DNA of 32,500 bases. Origin: Prorocentrum cordatum. Its lineage: Eukaryota > Sar > Dinophyceae > Prorocentrales > Prorocentraceae. The stretch lies in NCBI GenBank assembly GCA_963575745.1, contig CAUYUJ010016341.1, positions 123,923-156,422 on the forward strand. The letters run 5' to 3'. Below, in pieces: positions 18,948 to 28,384 of the stretch (within the stretch, counting starts at the first letter, position 1; each line of letters opens with the position of its first letter). Both the position numbers and the translations under genes were made by a program. Under the pieces are notes generated by a model. That model saw only the letters and a list, made by a program, of their open reading frames with translations. It did no database searches and was not told the DNA's origin.

Positions 18948-19107
18948 CTCCGTCCGACGGCAGGCCCGGAGCACCGCGGCGGGAGGCCTTGGCCGGCTTC
19001 CGCGCGGACTGGCTCTTGTTCAGCCGCGCGACGCTGCCCGGGCCGCCGAGGCCCACGGGCGGGCCGCCCACGGCGGGCGCCTCCTGCGACGGCAGCCGCG
19101 CGCTGGC
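18948..19107 (-). CDS. Model B exon: basic Gly/Pro/Ala tail (inferred)
   Basis: The acceptor is CCCCACCGCAG above 19,107. A GC donor (GGAG then GCCCAG) is the likely lower edge. Essentially every codon from 19,107 to about 18,960 ends in G or C, the strongest codon signal in the window. The frame reads ASARLPSQEAPAVGGPPVGL, then ARLNKSQSARKPAKASRRG. It enters in phase 0, matching the exon above. The basic Lys/Arg/Ser stretch suggests a disordered, possibly microtubule- or nucleic-acid-binding segment; that role is inference. If there were no splice the frame would run to a stop near 18,841. Confidence 0.5.
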
Positions 19108-19145
19108 CTGCGGTGGGGCGCGGCCCCCCCAAGAGGCGGGTCTCG

Positions 19146-19148
<3 letters not shown>

Positions 19149-19209
<61 letters not shown>

Positions 19210-19229
19210 TTAAAAAAAAATAAAAAAGT
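19149..19229. repeat. Poly(T)/poly(A) tract within an intron
   Basis: About 58 consecutive T, then a short A-rich stretch. On the minus strand it is a long poly(A) directly downstream of the 118-bp tandem units. It could be a retroposon tail, an intron microsatellite or an assembly effect. Confidence 0.8.
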
Positions 19230-19571
19230 CCAAGCATACTCCAGGAAAGATAACGCATAGCCCAAACAGGTGCCCAAGTAGCCAAGGAATGCTTGAAACA
19301 ACTCCTCCCCAGACTAGTTTTTGGACTATTTTTTGGCTAAACAAACCCAAACAGACTCCAGGAAGAAATAACACATAGTCCAAACAGATGCCAACATAGC
19401 CAGCGAATGCTGAAAACAGCTCCTCCCCAGACCAGTTTTTTGACTACTTCTCTGACCAAGCAAATCCACGCAGACTCCAGGACAAAAAATAACGTAGCCC
19501 AGACAGATGCCGAAATAGTCAGCGAATGCTGAAAACGACTCCTCCCCAGACCAGTTTTGGACTACTTTTGC
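19230..19571. repeat. Three tandem units of about 118 bp, intronic
   Basis: Each unit contains ACTCCAGGA, ATAACGCATAG-like, CCCAAACAGATGCC, AGCGAATGCTGAAAAC and CTCCTCCCCAGACCAG. The word ACTCCAGG starts at 19,238, 19,355 and 19,474, giving periods 117 and 119. The unit resembles the interior of the TTARGTCGGGC elements, e.g. CCCAGACTATTTTTTGACTA at 32.35 kb. The array abuts the inferred donor at 19,571 and fills most of a 464-bp intron of model B. Confidence 0.85.
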
Positions 19572-19673
19572 GTACTCCGACTCAGCGCCGGCCTGTGGCA
19601 CGTCCGTGGCGCTGGCCGGCTCGGGCACGGCCCGCGCGCCGCCCGCGCCCCGCTGGGGCTGCTGCTGGACCCC
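19572..19673 (-). CDS. Model B exon: Gln/Ala/Pro-rich linker (inferred, 34 codons)
   Basis: The acceptor is GGCCACGCAG above 19,673 and a GC donor (TAC then GCAAAAG) follows 19,572. The exon is 102 nt, phase 0 on both sides. The frame reads GVQQQPQRGAGGARAVPEPA, then SATDVPQAGAESEY. About 34 of 36 codons around it end in G or C, and the bias stops exactly where the tandem repeat starts. Likely a disordered linker after the leucine-rich-repeat region. Confidence 0.5.
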
Positions 19674-19708
19674 CTGCGTGGCCGCTGCTGTCCTCGCTGC
19701 TGCGTGCA

Positions 19709-20151
19709 GTCGGCGGCGAGCGAGGGGGGGGGGAGGCGAGGAGGGGCGGGCCTTCGCAGTCGGGGATCTTCTGACCCGGGTCAGTGCAGGCCCGGGTCGG
19801 TCAGGCCTGGCAGCATCCTGCAAGATCCTGCGCCCAGGCCTGGGGTCACCGCGAAGGATCTGGCAAGATCCTGCCGGATCCTGCACCCAAGCCCGGGTCA
19901 ATGCGACTCTGACTCTGGCCCTGCAAGATCCTGCAAGATCGGGCGCTCTGGCTGACCCCCGTTTGCATTGACCCCCGTCTCAAGGCTCCCGACTCAGGAG
20001 GCTCGGAAGTCCCCCGGCCTTCTGAGGAGTTTCGTGAGCCTTCCCCGAAGACACCAGAAGCTTCTCAGAAGGCGCGGGAGAGCTTCCGAGAAGGCGCGCC
20101 GCCTTCTGAGGCCTTCTCATTCTCATTTCCCCCCCCCCCCCCTCGCTCGCC
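19709..20151. mobile_element. CGGCGGCGAGCG-ended TIR element with internal repeats
   Basis: Ends TCGGCGGCGAGCGAGGGGGG and CCCCCCTCGCTCGCCGCCGA are inverted. The half at 19,990-20,151 is a copy of the GAAGG foldback at 5.6 kb. The half at 19,775-19,980 carries several CAAGATCCTGC repeats. The element makes up most of the 714-bp inferred intron 19,674-20,387, and its lower end lies about 35 bases from the acceptor used. Confidence 0.6.
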
Positions 20152-20254
20152 GCCGATACAAGAGTGACCCCAGCCGGGACGTTGAGTTCGCGGCTTTTCG
20201 GAGGCGTCTGGTGCGTTGAGCTTGCTGCGCGGCTCTGGGGACCGCTGGCGCACG

Positions 20255-20358
20255 AGGCGTGACATTTGGTGCGCGGCTCCAGGGAGGCCGAATCGAAGCG
20301 CGCCAGCCAGTTTTTTGGGGAACCCTGTGGGCCCATACCAAAGGTCACTCTGGCGAAG
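20255..20358. mobile_element. Small inverted-repeat element near a donor site
   Basis: GTGACATTTGGTGCGCGGC on the left and GGCCCATACCAAAGGTCACT on the right are inverted. CCTTTGGTGCGCGG also occurs at 9,960. It lies within the same intron as 19,709-20,151, just after the donor at 20,387. Confidence 0.45.
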
Positions 20359-20387
20359 GGTCACCCTTGCGTGCAGCCGATCCTCGC

Positions 20388-21773
20388 CCACGAGTTCTGG
20401 GAGGCGCCGGCGTTGGAGGCGATGAACGGGTCTGCGTCCTGGTAGCTAAGCTCCTGCTGGACGCTGAAGTCGATCTCCTTGGCGGCGGTGTCCTTCGGGA
20501 CCTGATCGCTCACGTCAACGCACAGGCGGATCTGGCTGCCACTATGCACGTTTATAATACCATTTGCGGTGCGCACGACGCCCGTGACGCCCTCCATGGC
20601 GCGCAGCTGCTCCTCGAGCTTCTTGGCGCTCTCGGGGTCCAGGTGGTTCTGCCTGAGATCCAGCGCGCGCAAATATGGCAAGGTGTACACCAGCTGCATC
20701 AGCAGCCCGACCGAGTCAGAATCCAACGCGTTATCTTGGAGACTGAGATAGTGAACCGTGTCCTGAGCGTCGTAGCGCTGCACCAAGCTCATCATCTCGT
20801 TGATCTCGCGCTCGCCGAAGCTTAGGCCATCCAAGTGGAGGCTTGAGACGCTGCCAGTTTCGATGAGATTCATTATGTACCTCATTAGAGCCCTGGTTTT
20901 GAACGAATCGAACTCCTGCGTGCGGCTGAAGAGGGCCATGTTCCTCTGCCGGAGCGCCGCAACAAGCCCGTTCGACTTGGAGAGGTCGTTGAGGTACTGG
21001 TCGGACCTGGACTGCCCCTCGTGCAGCATGGCCAGGAGCTGCGCGATCTTCTCGATGAGGGGAGGCGTCGGGTTGCGCGCCTGCTGCGCCTCGTACAGGA
21101 ACTCGTTGATCTGCAGCTTGTCCAGGAGGTCCGACTCGGCGGACTGGATCAGCACGGGCCTCTGCCTGCCGGCCTCGTCCAGCACGTCCTCGCGCTTGAT
21201 GTAGTCGAGCTCCTTCTTGATCGCCTGCGCGTCGCTGGTGATGGTCGCCACCTCCTCCTCGAGCGAGTCGATCTCGTCCCGGAGTGCCGTGTTCTCGGCC
21301 GAGACGCTGGAGCAGCGGTCCGCCACCTTCTTCACCTCGACCTTGATCGTGCTCTTCTCCTCCTCCTGGCTGTCGATGCGGCTGGCCAGGTAGGAGTTCT
21401 GCGTCTGGAGCTGCTGGACCCTGTCGCTGACCGTGGACATCTCCTTCTCGGCCTTCTCCTGGGCCTGCTGCGAGGCGGTGACCGCCTCCTCCGACTTCCG
21501 GTTCTTCTTCTTCAGGACGGCGGACTCCTGCTCGGCCTCCCTGCGCTCCTGCTCCGCCAGCACTCTGGCGTCGCTCTCCATGGTGATCTTGGCCTGCAAG
21601 TTCTCGCACTGGCGCTCGAGGGACGTCAGCTTCTTGTCCCGGCCCATGTTCTCGGCCTCCTGCTTCTTGAGCTCGAGCTGGTTCAACCGGAGGGAGTCCA
21701 TCAGCGCGTACACCTTGTCCGCCGTCTCGCGGCAACGCTCGGAAGTGCCGCGGTTCTCCTCCCCCCCTCCCTC
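20388..21773 (-). CDS. Model B main exon: coiled-coil plus leucine-rich-repeat protein
   Basis: This is the clearest coding region in the window: 462 codons, phase 0, very high third-position GC. Residues 1-215 or so are heptad-rich coiled coil (e.g. LTSLERQCENLQAKITMESD; LRDEIDSLEEEVATI). A helical stretch follows (LLDKLQINEFLYEAQQARNP). From about residue 300, two to three ribonuclease-inhibitor-type leucine-rich repeats occur (VSSLHLDGLSF; VHYLSLQDNAL; LRALDLRQNHL). A compact tail contains INVHSGSQIRLCVDVSDQ. The acceptor GTGCCAG above 21,773 joins in phase to the 82-nt exon at 26.6 kb. At the lower end I prefer a GC donor after 20,388; otherwise the frame ends at a TGA at 20,361. The layout suits a cytoskeletal or axonemal scaffold. 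I do not recognise a named orthologue. Confidence 0.8.
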
Positions 21774-22270
21774 CTGGCACCATGCTCCCCCCCTCGTCCC
21801 CCCCTCCGCCCATCACTCGCCTCCCACCCGGGTGGAAGGGACAATACGCGATGACTTCACTAAATCCCCACCGACCTGGCGCCGTACGTGCAGCGTCAGG
21901 GTGGGTGGGCTCACCCACCGTGCCACCATGAAGGACGGTACGAAGGCCCTGTGAGCAGTACGGGGTGGGCACGGAAGGGCACCCTACGCCCTTCCACCAT
22001 CAACGGATTGCATCATAGCCTCCACCCTCACAAAAGTCCGTCATAGCCTCTGGCTTTCAAAACAAATTTCGGGGACCCGTGGAACTCACAACTCACAGAC
22101 ATTTAGTGTACATTATTTCATCCCATGCGTCGCATGCTCTCTGCTCCTCCTCCTCCTCCTTCTCCTCCCAACTCCCTGGTCCCAACTTCTGCCTCCCTCC
22201 TCATTTTTTCCTCGCCCCTCCTCCGGTCTCCCTCCCCCGTCTCCCCCAGGAGCTGCTTACAAACAGGACG
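21774..22270. other. Intron sequence with a short CCT tract; no gene seen
   Basis: Upstream of the main exon (minus sense). It contains imperfect inverted words GTGGAAGGG / CCCTTCCAC around 21,831-22,000 and a CCT run at 22,144-22,165. No consistent coding bias. Confidence 0.4.
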
Positions 22271-22985
22271 AGAACTATAAGCTAGAAGTACAATATCATG
22301 GCCACACATCGGGAATCATCGAACCAATGATAATTATCGGAGGCCCTCCCCTTGAAAGCCCTGTGGAACTCGTTTGGAAAATATGTCTCGATCCGCACCC
22401 TTGCGTGGAGCACGCCTGCTGGTGCCGCGCAAACCGCGCATGCGCTTCTGGCTGCGAACGTGGGAAAAGCTTCCGATTCTCCCCTATCTCCGCGCCGCTC
22501 GCTCAACAATAACGTCTCTGCCCCCTCCCCAGCTGAGCCCACTGCCAATGGCCGTGCACCCTACCGCGGCGACAAGCTCACCGGATCCCACGGCGGTGCC
22601 TAGTTGAAGATGGACTTCTCTGAAAAAGAACAAAAAGTTCAAAAGACGTTTCTGTATAAAAACACAAAAGATGTAAATTACATAATCCCTCATACATTCA
22701 CTGCAGACGCTAGATCCTGATCAAATAACGGTCTCCGAAAAACGAATCTGTAATAACGATGAATGAATTTTTAGAACGTTCGTTTGTTTCCGCTGCCGGT
22801 CAGTTTTCTATTCAGAGGAAGCCCACGTCGACCCTCCGCGGCGTGGCCCTGGAAGGGCAATGCGCGCAGCGGCGGCCATTCTATCCCACGCCCAGCTTGG
22901 TCGAACTACAATGAGGCCCGCTCGCAACACCACCCGGGACTTGCGAAAGCAAATGAAGACACGGGCAGATCATAGCACATGGACC
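22271..22985. other. Lower-GC stretch without a supported gene
   Basis: This is the least repetitive part of the window. A plus-strand frame ending at a TAG near 22,603 reads ASDSPLSPRRSLNNNVSAPS, then YRGDKLTGSHGGA. An acceptor-like CCCCTCCCCAG at 22,531 precedes part of it, but codon bias is weak. From 22,600 to 22,790 it is AT-rich and looks non-coding. Confidence 0.3.
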
Positions 22986-23089
22986 ATCGCCTTCGGATCC
23001 GCCGACCCCTTGGGGATCATCGGCGTGTGAGATGCTTCCCCCTCCCCAAACCCCTCCCCCCGGAGCCTGGTCCGGTGGATTTGGGGGGG

Positions 23090-24060
23090 GGGGGGCGTCC
23101 GGCCAAAGCTCACCAGGGGGTCCGGCCCTTCCCGGGCTCCTTTTGGAGGTCCACGACAGCTTCTGGGGCCGCCCATGAGGCCCCCAAGACGGTCCAAGAG
23201 GGCCCCGAGATGCCGAAAGAACGTTCCGAGACGCCTAACTTGGGCCGAAAGATCGTTCCACGACGCCTAACATGGGCCGAAGACAGCCCAAGAGGCCGCC
23301 AAGACGTTTCAAAAGGTCCCCCAAGAGGCCTCCAAAAAGCCAGAACCGTCAAATTCCAATATGACAGCGTACATTTCGAGCGCATACGATTTTTCCGCCT
23401 TCGCAGCGCGGAAGCCCTTCCAAGATGCCTCCAAGACCGCCCTAGGACGACCCCATAGGCTCCCAAGAAGCCCCCAACACGGCACAAGAGGCGCCCAAAG
23501 CGACCCACAAGGGCCCCAAGACTGCCCCAAGCGGGGCCCGAAGGGGACCACGAAACGAACATTCCAGCCGCCCGACCCCAGAGGCCCCCAGGAGGCCACG
23601 AGAGGCGCCAAGAAGGCGTCCAGACGCCCCCCAAAGGCCCCCAAGAGGCCCCAAGGGGCTCCCCAGAGGCCTCCAAGAGGCCCCAGGGGGCCCCAAGAGG
23701 CCCCCCGATCGGCTTCGACATGCGATGGTTCGGCCTCCGCAGCGCGGACGACCCTCCAAGACGCCTCCAAGACCGCCCTACGACGGCTCCATGGTCTCCC
23801 CAACCGGAACGGACACCTCGAGCCTTTCGGCTCCAAGACGCCCCCAACGTGCCCCACGGACCCCCAGGGAGCCCCCAAGAGAAACAAAGGGGTCGGCGGT
23901 GTGGCGTGAGCCCAGGAATCCGGAGCCGGTATTGTAATACATTATCCACGTCCGGAAGTGACGTGCTGAGCGGCAGCGTTTTCCGCGGATGCTGTAATGC
24001 AGTGGATCCAATGTGTTCAATGTTTGCATAATTCCCACATGCTGTATTGTGTTACAGTAT
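23090..24060. repeat. CCAAGAGG/CCAAGACG minisatellite
   Basis: Imperfect 9-12 bp words of the form CCCCAAGAGGCCC and CCAAGACGGCCC recur continuously. Less repetitive islands interrupt them, including two related ones with TTTTTCCGCCTTCGCAGCGCGG (23,390) and GGTTCGGCCTCCGCAGCGCGG (23,725). Frames giving Trp/Gly/Pro/Leu repeats on the minus strand are shadows. Confidence 0.75.
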
Positions 24061-25002
24061 TATGTCTCCCCCCTGACCCCCCCTGCAGTCGCGCCACATG
24101 AACGGACCAAGAGGCCCCCCCCCCCCTTCCGGGGCCTTAAAAACCGACAGAAACCTATGACAAATCAGCACATTCGACCTCTTGGGCCTCTTGGGGCTCC
24201 AAGAGGGCCTCAAGATGGCCCAAGATGACCCCATGACGGCCCAAGACGGCCCAACATATTCCCAACGGGGGCCCATGAGGCCCCCAAGACGGCCCCAAAA
24301 GCTCCAAGGACGGCCCAAAAGGGCCCCAAGAGCGCCCAGAACTGCGCCTTCAGAGGCCGAATTCATTAATTTTCCGCTGGTTTTTGGCAGTATCTTAGCG
24401 TTCTCGTCTTTTTCGACTTTCACAAATCCATGACGGCCCACGCAGCTTCCAGAATGGCCCCAGAACGAACCACGAAAAAAAACCCAAGAGGGCCCCAAGA
24501 CGGCCCGGGAGGACCCCAAAACGGCCCAAAGAGGCCCCCAAGACGGTCCAAGAGGCCGCGAAGACGGCCCAATAGGACCCCAAGAAGGGTCCAATGCGGC
24601 CGCGAGAGGCCCCCAAGACAGCCTCCGAGGGGGCGAAACGGCGCAAAAGCGCCAAGACGGCCGAAGACGCCCCCAAGAAGCCTCCAAAAAAAACCCCAGA
24701 AGCCTCCAAAAGGCCTCCAAAAAGCCCCCAAAGGCCACACAGCGACTGGAGTGTAATGTCATTTTCCCCCCTCTGGGCGAACTGCGGCGCAGCGCCAGCC
24801 AGGTGGAAGTTGGTCACTGCGGCGCCCATGATGAGAGCCGGCGCTGGAAGGGAAGATGGGGAGGGTGTATGAAAAAGAAAGGGGAAAAGGCCCCAAAGAA
24901 GCTCCCAGGAGGCCTCCAGGAGGCCCCTAAGAGGCCCCCAAGAGGCCCCGCGACGACGTGACTGTACGTGCTCCGGACGTGCACCCCGCGAAGCGAGAGG
25001 AA
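24061..25002. repeat. Unit 1 of a tandem duplication of about 945 bp
   Basis: Landmarks in order: ATGTCTCCCCCCTGACCCCC, CTTAAAAACCGACAGAAACC, GACCTCTTGGGCCTC, a stretch ending TCGACTTTCACAAATCC, the CCAAGAGG array, CAGCGACTGGAGTGTAATGT, GGCGAACTGCGGCGCAGCGC and GTGCACCCCGCGAAGCGAGA. All recur in the same order 920-948 bases later. Confidence 0.85.
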
Positions 25003-25950
25003 TCATATCTCCCCCCCTAACCCCCCCTGGGAGCCGCGCCACAGCGCCGTACCAAACTGATCGCCCCCTTCTGGGGCCCTAAAAACCGACAAAAACCTAT
25101 GACAAATCAACAAATTCGGCCTCTTGGGCCTCTTGGGGCTCCAAGAGGGCCTCATGATGGCCCCAAGAAGGCCCAAGATATTCCCAACGGGGGCCCATGA
25201 TGCCCCCAAGACGGCCCCAAGAGGGCCCCCAACGCCCCAAGGAAGGCCCAAGAGGGCCCCAAGAGCGCCCAGAACTGCGCTTCCAGAGGCCGAAATCGTT
25301 GATTTTACGATGGTTTTTGCAGTATCTTAGCGTTCTCGCTTTTTTCGACTCTCAAAAATCCATGACGGCCCAAGCAGCTTCCAGAATCGCCCCAAAACAA
25401 CCCAAAAAACCCCCAAGAGGGCCCCAAAACGGCCCAAAGAGGCCCCCAAAACGGTCCAAGAGGCCGCGAAGACGGCCCAAGAGGGCCCCAAGAGGGCTCC
25501 AACGCGGCCGCGAGAGGCCCCCAAGACTGTCTCCGATGGGGGCGAAACGGCGCAAAAACGCTCCAAGACGGCCCAAGACGCCCCCAAGAGGCCCCAAGAG
25601 GCTCCCAAGAAATCCCCGAGAAGCCTCCAAAAAGGCCCCCCCCAAACCCCCCAAAGGCCACACAGCGACTGGAGTGTAATGTTATTTCCCCCCCTCTGGG
25701 CGAACTGCGGCGCAGCGCCAGCCAGGTGGAAGTTGGCCACTGCGGCGCCCATGATTAGAGCCGGCGCTGGAAGGGAAGATGGGGGGGGGTGTATGAAAAG
25801 GAGGGAGGGGGGAAAGGCCCCAAAGAAGTCCCCAAGAGGCCGAAAGAAGCTCCCAGGAGGCCTCCAGGAGGCCCCCAAGAGGCTCCCAAGAGGCCCCGCG
25901 ACGACGTGACTGTACGTGCGCCGGACGTGCACCCCGCGAAGCGAGAGGAA
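25003..25950. repeat. Unit 2 of the tandem duplication of about 945 bp
   Basis: Same landmark order as 24,061-25,002 with scattered substitutions and small indels in the CCAAGAGG array. The least diverged parts are the non-repetitive islands, which may be the original single-copy sequence. Confidence 0.85.
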
Positions 25951-25977
25951 TCCAGAGCCGGCCTGGACATCCATGGG

Positions 25978-26161
25978 GCAGCACAGTTCAAACATGCTCG
26001 AGGTCGTGGAACGGGCCTCGGATTCGACGGGTGATCATGCTCTCTCTCCCGAGGATCGTGCCGCAGAGCTTAAAGCACTGCAGACAGAACGTGCACAAGG
26101 GGCAGGGCGACGGGGCGGGCAACGGATGCCTCGACAATCATACCACAAGGTCGTCGTATGA
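25978..26161 (+). CDS. Possible plus-strand exon ending at a TIR element (weak)
   Basis: A plus-strand frame reads MLEVVERASDSTGDHALSPE, then DRAAELKALQTERAQG and QRMPRQSYHKVV. It is helical, mixed in composition and not repeat-derived. Third-position GC is moderate. It stops at a TGA formed in the target duplication of the element at 26,162. It lies inside the 4.8-kb inferred intron of model B on the other strand, so it may be a relic or an independent small gene. Confidence 0.25.
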
Positions 26162-26341
26162 CTAAGTCGGGCCTGTCCCCCTACCCGGGGGAGTTTCGAC
26201 GAAAAGTAAGATATTATACCCCACAGATAATCAAGACATAGTCCAAACACAGTCAGGGGACTTTTTTTTGGGTGTAACAGAAAAACAACACATCTTATTT
26301 TTCGTCGACAGTTCCCTTGTAGGGGGACAGGCCCGACTGAA
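26162..26341. mobile_element. TTARGTCGGGC-family TIR element, copy 3 (180 bp)
   Basis: Ends CTAAGTCGGGCCTGTCCCCC and GGGGGACAGGCCCGACTGAA. The inverted ends extend inward about 50 bp, including TTCGACGAAAAGTAAGAT versus ATCTTATTTTTCGTCGA. Flanking 8-mers TCGTATGA and TCGCATGG agree at 6 of 8 positions. Confidence 0.85.
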
Positions 26342-26620
26342 TCGCATGGGGTGCTTCGAAGGGGCCAGCGCTGCGAGCCGTAGCAGCGCTCCGACCAAGT
26401 GGGTGCTCGCTCCGGCCACGGGCCGCGGGCCAGTCGGCCGCCCTCGGGCCTGTGCCCCTCCCCCGCCACCGCTCGGACGTCCAGTCCCTGTGTTTTTTTG
26501 TCGGGTTCGTGCGCGCTTGTTTGCGCCAAGGGATCAAGGATGCTCCCCGATGGTCCTCGCCGAAGGAACAAAAGGCACACGTCCGAGCGATGCCAAGCTC
26601 CCCTCGCCGTCCTCCTGGAC

Positions 26621-26702
26621 CTGCTCGTTGGCCCGCTCGGCGGTGCTCAGGGCCTTCCTCAGGGTGTCGGCCTGTATTTCGAGGGCCTCGATGGCGGCCT
26701 CG
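26621..26702 (-). CDS. Model B exon: coiled-coil segment (inferred, 82 nt)
   Basis: The acceptor is GGCCACCGAG above 26,702 and the donor is GAGCAG then GTCCAG at 26,620. One base plus 27 codons reads EAAIEALEIQADTLRKALST, then AERANEQ, a regular heptad pattern with high third-position GC. It exits in phase 0, matching the main exon, which begins in phase 0 with GAG. Confidence 0.5.
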
Positions 26703-26749
26703 CTCGGTGGCCCAGGGTGAGCAGCAGGAGAAGAGAACGATGGCGAGGA

Positions 26750-27240
26750 TGATCAGGAGCAGGAGCAGGAGGAGGAGGAACACCAAGGACGAGGACGGGG
26801 CGCAGTAGCAGGAGGACAAGGAAACAGATACGGAGACGGGCGAGGGGAAGAATGCGAATGATCCAGACAGAGACGGGAAGGACGGCGCGGCGGAAGACGC
26901 GTGGGCGGAGGACTCTGATGCGGATGAGGACAGGGAGGAAGGCGGGGAGGGGCACGAGGCGGAGGAAGTGGCTGGGGAGGAGCACAGCATCGACGATGGG
27001 GGTAGGCGGGGGAAAGACGGAGGGAGGAGTTCCCGGGCGGCGTCCTGGGCGGCCCCAGGGGGCCGCCCCCGGAGGCCCGCGCACAGAGCCCAGGCCTCCG
27101 GACGCCCACGCCTCCAGGGGCTCAAAGAGCTCGAGCAGCCCCTGGACCCTCGACGAGGATGCTGGCAGAGGCAGAGAGCTGCGTGCATCTGCAGCCACAT
27201 CCTATATGAGCCACGAAGCCCGAATTTCTTGAAACATCCT
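26750..27240. other. Acidic/GGA-derived stretch; no firm gene
   Basis: A degenerate GGA-like region from 26,750 to 26,990. A plus-strand frame is acidic (AEDAWAEDSDADEDREEGGE). On the minus strand, about 27,100-27,190 reads RVQGLLELFEPLEAWASGGL, which might be a further coiled-coil-region exon of model B. Neither is strong enough to call. Confidence 0.25.
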
Positions 27241-27581
27241 TCACTGTAACATCAGACATCCGAGCGCTGAATCCTCCCCATCACAACCAGCATAGCTACA
27301 CGTCTAAATTTGGTTTTGACACCATTCACACTGCATCTTACGTACGAACCCCTAAAGACCCTCAATCCAAACAAATACCGTCTCTGGGGGGTGCATCTTC
27401 TAATCGCGCTGGCTTCCGCAATCTTCCGCCGATGCAACCGCCATCCGTCTTGCTTCCACCGCGTTCCGTCAGCCTTCCGCAGTTGTTTTTCTGGATTTCC
27501 CGAGCGGTCCAAGACCAAACGCGGCGTCTCTCGCTCTCGAGGCCCAAGCGTTACGTCAAGTTTGTGGCTGGAAGTGGGTCC

Positions 27582-27765
27582 GCCGAGGATGGGGGAGGGG
27601 GAGGGGAGGAGGATGGGAGGAGGGAGGGAGGGAGGAGGAGGAGGAGGAGAGGAGGAGAGGGAGGGAGGAGGAGAGGGGAGGAGGGGGAGGAGGAGGAGAG
27701 GAGAAAGGAGGAAGGGAAGGGGGAGGATGAGCGAAGATGGAGGAGGATAGGAAGGTGGAGGAGGG
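27582..27765. repeat. (GGA)n microsatellite
   Basis: A GGA tract on the plus strand, lying just downstream (minus sense) of the coiled-coil exon at 27.78-27.94 kb. Confidence 0.85.
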
Positions 27766-27780
27766 CCTCCAGCGGCCCGC

Positions 27781-27943
27781 GCGCCCTCTCGAACGAGCTG
27801 CGGCCCTCCTCGCCGCCCGCGAGCTCCGCTCTGAGCCTGTCGATGTCCGCGCGCACCTTCTCGACCTGCTCCTTGACCATCGCGGTCTCGGCGTCGAGGG
27901 CCTGGTGCCTGGTCTCCTGCTGGCTCCGATCGAGGTTCTTCAT
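27781..27943 (-). CDS. Model B upstream exon: coiled coil (possible start ATG)
   Basis: The frame reads KNLDRSQQETRHQALDAETA, then MVKEQVEKVRADIDRLRAEL, a clear coiled coil with high third-position GC. Two readings are possible. In one, an internal exon begins after ATGAAG at 27,937. In the other, translation begins at the ATG at 27,943, directly after the GGA repeat, which would then be 5' untranslated sequence. The donor is uncertain; a GC site near 27,781-27,788 would leave the two bases needed by the 26.7-kb exon. Confidence 0.55.
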
Positions 27944-27944
27944 C

Positions 27945-28304
27945 CTCCTCCTCCTCCTCCCCTTTTCCTCCTCCCCCTCCTCCACCTCCTCCTCCTCCTC
28001 CTCCTCCTCCTCCTCCTCCTCCTCCTCCCTCTCCTCCCCTCCTCCTCCGCCTCCTCCTCCTCCTCCTCCTCCTCCTCCTCCGCCTCCGCCCTCCTCCTCC
28101 GCCTCCTCTTCCTGCTCCTCCTCCTCCTCCTACTCCTCCTCCTCATCCACCTCCTCCTCCTTCTCCTCCTCCTCCTCCTCCTCCTCCTCCTCCCCTTCCC
28201 CCCCCTCCCTCCTCCTCCTCCTCCGCTCCTCCTCCTCCTCCTCCTCCTCCTCCTCCTCATTCCTCCTCCCTCATTCCTCCTCATTCCTCATTCCTCCTCC
28301 CCCT
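27945..28304. repeat. (CCT)n microsatellite
   Basis: About 360 bases of CCT triplets. In the minus-strand transcript this would be GGA-rich and would lie immediately upstream of the coiled-coil exon, in place of a pyrimidine tract. Confidence 0.9.
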
Positions 28305-28308
28305 ACGA

Positions 28309-28382
28309 GGGAGAAGGAGGATGAGGATGAGGATGAGGAGGAGGAGGAGGAGGAGGATGAGGAGGAGGAGGAGGAGGGAGGC
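28309..28382. repeat. (GGA/GAT)n microsatellite
   Basis: Directly follows the CCT block with opposite polarity, so the junction at about 28,305 is a potential long hairpin. In minus sense CTCCCTCGTAG at 28,304 could be an acceptor. Confidence 0.85.
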
Positions 28383-28384
28383 CC

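Noticed and set aside
19149-21773. Main exon as a retroposed (processed) gene copy with poly(A) at 19.2 kb
   Set aside because: The poly(A) lies beyond further biased exons and their inferred introns, and no spliced-leader relic is visible upstream. A multi-exon gene explains the data better.
20731-21972. A 413-codon minus-strand frame overlapping the coiled-coil/LRR exon
   Set aside because: It is a shifted-frame shadow, with composition rich in Gly/Arg/Pro and no heptads or LRR motifs. The plus-strand frame 21,021-21,854 is likewise a shadow.
23110-25995. Trp/Gly/Pro/Leu-repeat proteins on the minus strand (WGPLGASWG-like)
   Set aside because: They arise from the CCAAGAGG minisatellite. 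Several frames give equally regular repeats and the sequence indels would break a real protein.
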